A stretch of DNA of 11,379 bases, from positions 1-11,379 of the forward strand of contig CANGZX010000004.1 in the NCBI GenBank assembly GCA_947458775.1. Direction: 5' to 3'. The position numbers were made by a program, and so were the translations under genes. Positions within the stretch are counted from its first letter, which is position 1, and each line of letters begins with the position of its first letter. This document shows, one piece after another, positions 6,535-11,379 of this stretch. The notes beneath the pieces are model-generated. The model saw only the letters and a program-made list of their open reading frames with translations, was not told the origin of the DNA and did not search any database. Source of the stretch: Sphingobacteriaceae bacterium. Its GTDB lineage: Bacteria; Bacteroidota; Bacteroidia; Sphingobacteriales; Sphingobacteriaceae.

Positions 6535-7740
6535 CTATAAAAAGTACGATAAGACAATTACAGCGAAAATTAGAATGGGTGTTTTTATGCGGGTAAAGGA
6601 GAGCAATACGAATGTCCCAAACACCAGACAAAGAGATTGCCATTGGAAGCTTTGCGCACGAAACATGAAAATTACCGCCGCTATTAAGAAGCCTACAGAA
6701 ACTGCGTTAATTCCTGAAAGAGAATGTTTAATTCGACCTATTTTCTTTAAATCGGCCCAAAATGGAACGATAAATAAGATGAGTATTAATCCGGGTAAAT
6801 TGATGCCTAGAACCGCAATAAAGCTACCTCCTATTTGTCCCCACAAACTATAGCCGGCATTTTTTAAGGTAATTGCTCCTAGAAAAGAAGTAAATGAAAA
6901 TGTAGGGCCGGGTAATGCTTGCTGCAAGGCAAAGCCCGATAAAAATTCGGACGAACTTAGATAGTGTTTCATCTCCACAAATTCGGTAAACATAAAGGGC
7001 ACCAATACTTGCCCACCACCAAATACTAAAATGCCGTTTCGGTAAAAATTTTCGAACAACCTAATGGGTAAACTAAAGGGAGAATTACGGTTAATTAATG
7101 CCCCCAAGGCTGCGAAAATTAATAAAATACCCACAAAATATAGCACTTTTCGGGTATTGATATTTGAAAAAAGTGTGGTGCGAAGCTGCGTTTCATCGGC
7201 CGAACTTTCTAATGCAGAACTCACAATACCCCCCAGTAAAATAAGAATGGGAAATACGTAGGTATTGTTTAAAATGAGGGTAGTTATAGCCGCACCAACA
7301 GCCAAATATATACTAACATCCGATTTGAAAATTTTTTTACCCAATTGAAAAGCCGCAAAAGCTACAATACCAATGGCTACAGGCTGTAATAAGGTAAAAG
7401 TATGTTCAAACTGTGCTTTACTGCTGTATAAACTAAGGCTGATGGCTGCAAAACACATGATGGCCGCCGATGGTAAAACCCAAACAAGAAAAGTAAGTAT
7501 AGCTAACCAAAAACCCCCTACTTTATAGGCCATGCCTACCAAGGTTTGAGTAGATGCCGGCCCCGGAAGAATTTGAGTTAAGGCATTTAATTCTAAAAGC
7601 TCTTCTTCTGAAATATATCGACGTTTTTGCACAAAATCGCGAAGCATGATGCCTATATGGGCTTGTGCGCCACCAAATGCCGTAAAAGTATATACCACTA
7701 GGTCACGTAAAAAAAGGATATGGCGTTTAGTTAAGGACAT
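6535..7740 (-). CDS. chrA: Chromate transporter ChrA, two-domain (long) CHR family
   Basis: This is a polytopic membrane protein of 401 aa, the length of long-chain CHR transporters formed by two homologous halves. Each half carries the family landmarks: FGG at 22-24 with PGP at 59-61 in the first, and FGGGQ at 240-244 with PGP at 277-279 in the second. About ten to twelve hydrophobic segments are visible. Characterised members export chromate, and many homologues probably move other oxyanions, so the name is a family label here. The start ATG lies 2 bases after the stop of a small TPR gene, which implies co-transcription. No chromate reductase or ChrB-type regulator is nearby. Confidence 0.92.
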   Translation of the reverse strand: MSLTKRHILFLRDLVVYTFTAFGGAQAHIGIMLRDFVQKRRYISEEELLELNALTQILPGPASTQTLVGMAYKVGGFWLAILTFLVWVLPSAAIMCFAAISLSLYSSKAQFEHTFTLLQPVAIGIVAFAAFQLGKKIFKSDVSIYLAVGAAITTLILNNTYVFPILILLGGIVSSALESSADETQLRTTLFSNINTRKVLYFVGILLIFAALGALINRNSPFSLPIRLFENFYRNGILVFGGGQVLVPFMFTEFVEMKHYLSSSEFLSGFALQQALPGPTFSFTSFLGAITLKNAGYSLWGQIGGSFIAVLGINLPGLILILFIVPFWADLKKIGRIKHSLSGINAVSVGFLIAAVIFMFRAQSFQWQSLCLVFGTFVLLSFTRIKTPILIFAVIVLSYFL

Positions 7741-7742
7741 GC

Positions 7743-8078
7743 TTAATCGTCTTCATAATCTATACCCATGGCCGATTGATACACTGCTTGTAACTCTGAA
7801 CGAGCATGTGCGTTTTGTTGTTTGTTGGCCACTTCTATTCCGTTTTTATAGGTAGTTATTGCTTCTTCTTTACGGCCCAATGTTTCGTATAATTTACCCA
7901 AATGATAATAGGTACCTACATAATCGGGGTGCTTTGAAATTAAGTCTTCAAAATAAGTTAGCGCTAAAGCCCGCTCACCCAATACCACATATTCGGTAGC
8001 CAATGCATAGTTTAAAAATGGATCATTGGGTTCGTTTTCTAAAAATTCCAGTAAACGACTTATTCGGGTATTGGACAT
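7743..8078 (-). CDS. Small TPR-repeat protein
   Basis: This 111-aa soluble protein is built mainly of two tetratricopeptide repeats, at about residues 20-53 (LNYALATEYVVLGERALALT, then a second helix ending KHPDY) and 54-87 (GTYYHLGKLYETLGRKEEAI). Each has the expected A/G-Y-L-G-A spacing and the closing proline pattern. A short N-terminal helix and an acidic C-terminal tail (IDYEDD) flank them. TPRs bind other proteins; no enzyme domain or signal peptide is present. It is first in the minus-strand run, divergent from etfB across 44 bases, and its stop lies 2 bases before chrA. The partner and role are unknown. Confidence 0.88.
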   Translation of the reverse strand: MSNTRISRLLEFLENEPNDPFLNYALATEYVVLGERALALTYFEDLISKHPDYVGTYYHLGKLYETLGRKEEAITTYKNGIEVANKQQNAHARSELQAVYQSAMGIDYEDD

Positions 8079-8100
8079 ATCTTTATATCTGATTTTTAAC

Positions 8101-8108
8101 TAAATTTG
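8101..8108 (+). promoter_or_regulatory. Bacteroidota -7 box for the etfB-etfA unit
   Basis: TAAATTTG matches TAnnTTTG and is identical to the queA box. It ends 14 bases before the etfB ATG, leaving a very short A-rich leader. It sits in the 44-base divergent gap between the TPR gene and etfB, where a plus-strand promoter is needed. No -33 TTG is found at the expected spacing. Confidence 0.6.
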
Positions 8109-8122
8109 AAAAAAAATAACCT

Positions 8123-8860
8123 ATGAAAATTCTTGTTTGCATCAGTAATGTTCCAGACACTACAACAAAAATAACCTTTAACAGCGATAATACCGAATTC
8201 AATGCTTCGGGGGTACAGTTTATATTAAACCCCTACGATGAGATTGCGCTTTCTAAAGCCATTGATTTATGCGAAGGCGGTAAAGGTACCATTACAGTAA
8301 TACATGTAGGTGAAGCAAGCACCGAGCCAACCATTCGGAAAGCCTTGGCCATTGGTGCCGATGATGCTGTTCGTATTGATGCCGCTCCTAGCGATGCATA
8401 CTTTGTTGCCTACCAAATTGCAGCATATGCCAAAGACAAAAATTTTGACATGATATTAACCGGACGTGAGTCTATTGATTATAACGGTGCTCAGGTAGCC
8501 GCAATGCTTGGCGAATTCTTAGATCTTCCATCTATATCTATTATTAAAAAATTAGATTTAAACGGCAATAAAGCAACTTTAAGCCGCGAAATTGAAGGTG
8601 GAAAAGAAGTAGTTGAAGTAGATGGCCCCTTTATTGCCAGCTGTGCAGAAGGTGTTGCAGAATGGAAAATACCAAACATGCGTGGCATCATGTCGGCAAG
8701 AACCAAACCGCTTGAGGTTTTAGCCGCCCAAAGCCTTGAAACGCTAAGTGTGGTCGAAAAATTTGAAACCCCTACCCCACGTGGTGCCGTAAAAATGGTT
8801 GATGCAGCCAATGTGGCTAAACTGGTTGATTTATTACACAACGAAGCAAAAGTTATTTAA
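8123..8860 (+). CDS. etfB: Electron transfer flavoprotein subunit beta
   Basis: EtfB is the smaller subunit of the soluble ETF heterodimer, which takes electrons from acyl-CoA and other flavin dehydrogenases and passes them to the quinone pool through ETF:quinone oxidoreductase. The protein has 245 aa, slightly under the 250-260 norm. NPYDEIALSKAI (36-47) and GRESIDYNGAQVAAML (114-129) form the AMP-binding region, and IPNMRGIMSARTKPLEV (183-199) matches the recognition-loop region that contacts dehydrogenases (human PSLRGIMAAKKKPI). It is the first gene of the unit; etfA follows after 49 bases with no terminator between. The two-gene arrangement without fix genes suggests the ordinary, non-nitrogen-fixing ETF. 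Confidence 0.96.
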   Translation: MKILVCISNVPDTTTKITFNSDNTEFNASGVQFILNPYDEIALSKAIDLCEGGKGTITVIHVGEASTEPTIRKALAIGADDAVRIDAAPSDAYFVAYQIAAYAKDKNFDMILTGRESIDYNGAQVAAMLGEFLDLPSISIIKKLDLNGNKATLSREIEGGKEVVEVDGPFIASCAEGVAEWKIPNMRGIMSARTKPLEVLAAQSLETLSVVEKFETPTPRGAVKMVDAANVAKLVDLLHNEAKVI

Positions 8861-8909
8861 TTCATAAAAATTCTCACATTCCCTATAATCGGGACTTAAT
8901 ACCTACCAT

Positions 8910-9887
8910 ATGTCAGTTTTAGTATATGTAGAACATGCAGAAGGCAAATTCAAAAAATCAACATTTGAAGTAGTATCTTATGCAAAAGCCATTGCCCAAC
9001 AGTTAAACACCAACCTTGTTGCCTTAGCCATTGGGAACCTATCTGCCGAGCAGTTAAGTAGTTTAGGCACCTATGGCGCACAAAAAGTATTGCATGTAAA
9101 CGATGCACAACTAGGCACTTTCAATGCACAAGCTTATACCAGTATTTTAAGCGATGCCGCACAAAAAGAAGGAGCTACCGTAGTGGTTTTAGCCAATTCG
9201 TTTAGCGGAAAAGGCTTGGCTCCACGTTTAGCCGTACGCTTAAAAGCCGGTTTAGCAAGCGGAGTAGTTGCCTTACCAACTATACAAGGTGCTAGCCTTT
9301 CTGTAAAAAGAACCGCTTATTCTGGAAAAGCATTTGCCCATGTAAAACTTAGTGGTGCAATCAATGTATTGGCCCTTAATGCCAATGCGTATCCAGTAAG
9401 CGAACAGCCGGTAAACGCCGAAGTTGTTAGTTTAGCATCTAGCGCCAAACCCACCGATTTTAAAACGAGCGTAAAAGAAATTGTACGAGCAAGCGATAAA
9501 ATATCTCTTCCGGAGGCCGATTTAGTGGTTTCTGCAGGTAGAGGAATGAAAGGCCCGGAAAACTGGCATCTTATAGAAGAGTTAGCAGAAAGTTTAGGAG
9601 CAGCCACGGCTTGTTCTAAACCTGTTTCTGATGCTGGTTGGAGACCACACGAAGAACACGTAGGTCAAACTGGTATTTCGGTGAGCCCTAACTTATACAT
9701 TGCCGTGGGTATTTCCGGAGCCATTCAGCATTTAGCTGGTGTAAGTTCATCAAAAACTATTGTGGTAATTAATAAAGACCCGGAAGCACCGTTCTTTAAG
9801 GTAGCCGATTATGGTATTGTAGGCGATGCGATGGAAGTAGTACCGCAATTAACTGCAGCCATGAAAGCCTATTCCCAAAACGGATAA
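8910..9887 (+). CDS. etfA: Electron transfer flavoprotein subunit alpha
   Basis: EtfA carries the redox-active FAD of the ETF heterodimer. It has 325 aa, as expected. Residues 1-190 form the nucleotide-binding-like domain shared with EtfB, and 200-325 the FAD domain: SAGRGM (208-213), SKPVSDAGWRPHEEHVGQTG (236-255), NLYIAVGISGAIQHLAG (261-277) and INKDPEAPFFKVADYGIVGD (287-306). The position of human alpha-Arg249 (in SRAAVDAG) is a lysine here, K237 in SKPVSDAG; I remember SKPVSD as usual for Bacteroidota ETFs, so this looks like a lineage trait and not damage. The nuclease-like gene starts 10 bases after the stop. The dehydrogenases and the quinone oxidoreductase are outside the window. Confidence 0.97.
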   Translation: MSVLVYVEHAEGKFKKSTFEVVSYAKAIAQQLNTNLVALAIGNLSAEQLSSLGTYGAQKVLHVNDAQLGTFNAQAYTSILSDAAQKEGATVVVLANSFSGKGLAPRLAVRLKAGLASGVVALPTIQGASLSVKRTAYSGKAFAHVKLSGAINVLALNANAYPVSEQPVNAEVVSLASSAKPTDFKTSVKEIVRASDKISLPEADLVVSAGRGMKGPENWHLIEELAESLGAATACSKPVSDAGWRPHEEHVGQTGISVSPNLYIAVGISGAIQHLAGVSSSKTIVVINKDPEAPFFKVADYGIVGDAMEVVPQLTAAMKAYSQNG

Positions 9888-9897
9888 GTTAATTTCT

Positions 9898-10497
9898 ATG
9901 GAAAAAGTAAGGCTAGATATTGTTGGACTTTCCTACAGCCAAACACAGTCTGGTTCTTGCGCCTTGGTTTTGGGTGAAGTAAATGGCCGACGACGTTTGC
10001 CCATTGTAATTGGTGGTTTTGAGGCACAAGCCATTTCTATTGAAATAGAGAAGATGACGCCAACACGACCTCTCACCCACGATTTATTTAAAACCTTTGC
10101 CGAATGTTATGGCATTAGCCTGCAAGAAGTAATTATTTACAACTTGGTGGGTAGTATATTTTATGCCAAGCTTATTTGTTTCGATGGTAAGAAAACCACC
10201 GAAATTGATTGCCGCACTTCCGACGCCGTTGCCTTAGCTGTACGCTTCGAATGCCCCATTTATACCTATGAGTTTATTTTAGCTTCTGCCGGTACCCTAA
10301 CCGAGGGTAATGAATCTACCCATCTAGAAGATTTAACAACCGAAATACAAAGCACCTTGCTTAAGCCTGCAACTGCTAACTTAACTAAGCTAAGCACCGA
10401 GGAACTTCAAAAAAATCTTGAAAAAGCTTTGGCACAAGAAGCCTATGAAAAAGCGGCTACTATCCGCGACGAACTCGATAAAAGGAAATTGTCTTAA
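9898..10497 (+). CDS. Bifunctional nuclease (BFN/DUF151) domain protein with C-terminal UVR motif
   Basis: The 199-aa protein has a DUF151/BFN domain at about residues 3-135 (LDIVGLSYSQTQSGSCALVL, LPIVIGGFEAQAIS at 34-47, TRPLTHDLF at 57-65, IDCRTSDAVALAVRFECPIY at 103-122). A linker follows, then a UvrB/UvrC-type helical hairpin at 166-197 (LQKNLEKALAQEAYEKAATI then RDELDKRK). BFN proteins were named for RNase and DNase activity in a plant member; for bacterial homologues the activity is not settled to my knowledge. The UVR motif mediates contact between UvrB and UvrC and is also found in unrelated proteins, so a repair role should not be assumed. It starts 10 bases after etfA and is very probably co-transcribed with it. 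It has no signal peptide or membrane segment. Confidence 0.9.
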   Translation: MEKVRLDIVGLSYSQTQSGSCALVLGEVNGRRRLPIVIGGFEAQAISIEIEKMTPTRPLTHDLFKTFAECYGISLQEVIIYNLVGSIFYAKLICFDGKKTTEIDCRTSDAVALAVRFECPIYTYEFILASAGTLTEGNESTHLEDLTTEIQSTLLKPATANLTKLSTEELQKNLEKALAQEAYEKAATIRDELDKRKLS

Positions 10498-10587
10498 TTA
10501 TCCACATTCCAATTTTATCTACATTATTTCGAGTTTCATTTTCTTATTTCTATTTTTCAAGTCTAAACCTAATTTATACCTAAAAAA

Positions 10588-11379
10588 ATGGAAAGATTTA
10601 CCGGACTTATTGGCATTGTAGTCATTTTTGCAATTGCCTTTCTCTTATCCAATAACCGCAAAGCCATTAATTACCGTTTGGTAGTTACCGGACTCATTGT
10701 TCAAATTGTATTGGCTTTATTTATTTTAAAAGTTCCGGTTGGTAAAGAAATATTTTCTTGGCTAGGGGCTGCGGTTACCAAAGTACTCGATTTTTCTCAA
10801 GCGGGAGCCAATTTTGTTTTTGGTGGCTTGGTTAATAAAGAGCTTATGGATAAAGCCTTTGGCCCGGGCAACGATTTTATTTTCTTCTTTAAAATTATTC
10901 CTACCATCATTTTTGTGGCGGTATTGGTAAGTGTGGCGTATTATTTAGGCATCATGCAGCGCATTGTAAAAGGCATTGCTTATGTGGTGTATAAAGTAAT
11001 GGGCGTTTCGGGCTCTGAGGCTCTTTCTAACGTGGCTAGTGCCTTTGTAGGCCAAGTAGAAGCACAAATTATGATTAAACCTTATTTAAAAGGCATGACC
11101 ATGTCGGAATTATTAGCCTCTATGACAGGTAGTATGGCCTGTATTGCCGGCGGTGTAATGGCCGTATACATTGCCTTGGGTGTACCTGCCGAGTATTTGA
11201 TTGCGGCTAGTTTAATGGCCGCACCGGGTGCTTTGGTTATCTCAAAGATTGTTTGGCCCGAAACCGAAGTATCTGAAACACAGGGCAACGTATCTTTAGA
11301 AGTTAAGAAAACCAATGCCAATTTGGTAGATGCCATTTCTCACGGTGCTAGCGATGGTTTAAAAGTAGGTTTAAATGTA
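10588..11379 (+). CDS. nupC: CNT-family concentrative nucleoside transporter, N-terminal part (runs off the right edge)
   Basis: The first 264 codons are present, starting MERFTGLIGIVVIFAIAFLL; members usually have about 400-420 residues, so roughly the last third is missing. These inner-membrane proteins import nucleosides with Na+ or H+. Several hydrophobic segments are visible, together with CNT landmarks GVSGSEALSNVASAFVGQVE (about residues 140-159), IKPYLKGM (163-170), SMTGSMACIAGGVMAVYIAL (178-197) and AAPGALVISKIVWPETE (211-227). The last two match human CNT TIAGSVLAAYI and SAPAALAVSKLYWPETE. The ATG at 10588 follows an A-run. It lies 90 bases after the BFN gene, in which I see no terminator and no exact TAnnTTTG box (only TATTTTTC near 10549), so it may be read from the etf promoter. 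The ion and the nucleoside preference cannot be told from this portion. Confidence 0.93.
   Translation, partial: MERFTGLIGIVVIFAIAFLLSNNRKAINYRLVVTGLIVQIVLALFILKVPVGKEIFSWLGAAVTKVLDFSQAGANFVFGGLVNKELMDKAFGPGNDFIFFFKIIPTIIFVAVLVSVAYYLGIMQRIVKGIAYVVYKVMGVSGSEALSNVASAFVGQVEAQIMIKPYLKGMTMSELLASMTGSMACIAGGVMAVYIALGVPAEYLIAASLMAAPGALVISKIVWPETEVSETQGNVSLEVKKTNANLVDAISHGASDGLKVGLNV

Noticed and set aside
5914..8078. A functional chromate-resistance or cobalamin island
   Set aside because: There is no reductase, regulator, B12 enzyme, B12 synthesis gene or mobility gene; the neighbours look like ordinary chromosomal genes.
8866..8896. Small inverted repeat (TCCC, 7 bases, GGGA) between etfB and etfA as a terminator
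   Set aside because: The stem has only four base pairs and no T-run follows, so it is unlikely to stop transcription.
10498..10587. Promoter or terminator ahead of the nucleoside transporter
   Set aside because: Only one-mismatch boxes such as TATTTTTC and no hairpin could be found; nothing strong enough to annotate.
11082..11336. Minus-strand 84-aa open frame near the right edge
   Set aside because: It lies wholly inside the CNT transporter gene on the other strand and resembles no family.

Overview
The window reads as ordinary chromosomal DNA from a member of the Bacteroidota. Four things point there: matches to the Bacteroidota -7 promoter box TAnnTTTG ahead of several genes with no clear Shine-Dalgarno sequence; a small acidic DUF2795 protein typical of that phylum; Bacteroidota-type ETF alpha sequence (SKPVSD in the flavin loop); and the order etfB, etfA, bifunctional nuclease, CNT nucleoside transporter, which I remember from this phylum. 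The DNA is moderately AT-rich. All complete intact genes end in TAA or TAG. I see no RNA gene, CRISPR array, insertion sequence, integrase, phage gene or origin, and no gene-free stretch above 130 bases.

Layout. 1-1168 (minus): a cation diffusion facilitator followed, 2 bases after its stop, by a Nudix hydrolase that leaves the window. 1263-2456 (plus): a class I aminotransferase, divergent from the transporter gene. 2460-3722 (minus): a MacB/FtsX-type ABC permease interrupted by one in-frame TGA and convergent with the aminotransferase at a 3-base gap. 3846-5581 (plus): queA and ispD, closed by a strong hairpin terminator. 5616-8078 (minus): TPR protein, chrA, a PduO-type cobalamin adenosyltransferase and a DUF2795 protein, running towards that terminator. 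8123-11379 (plus): etfB, etfA, a BFN/UVR protein and a CNT transporter cut by the window end.

Functionally this is housekeeping: queuosine tRNA modification, MEP-pathway isoprenoid synthesis, amino-acid transamination, electron transfer from acyl-CoA or amino-acid oxidation, cobalamin activation, nucleoside uptake and metal or oxyanion transport. The short-range co-orientations (CDF-Nudix, queA-ispD, TPR-chrA, etfB-etfA-BFN) look like operons, but most do not form an obvious single pathway.

I found no convincing undescribed multi-gene system. The best item for a second look is the premature TGA in an otherwise well-preserved permease. After it come the unexplained but tight TPR-chrA pairing, the BFN-UVR protein joined to the ETF genes, the variant metal site with a cysteine-rich tail in the CDF transporter, and the very short or absent leaders implied by two promoter boxes.
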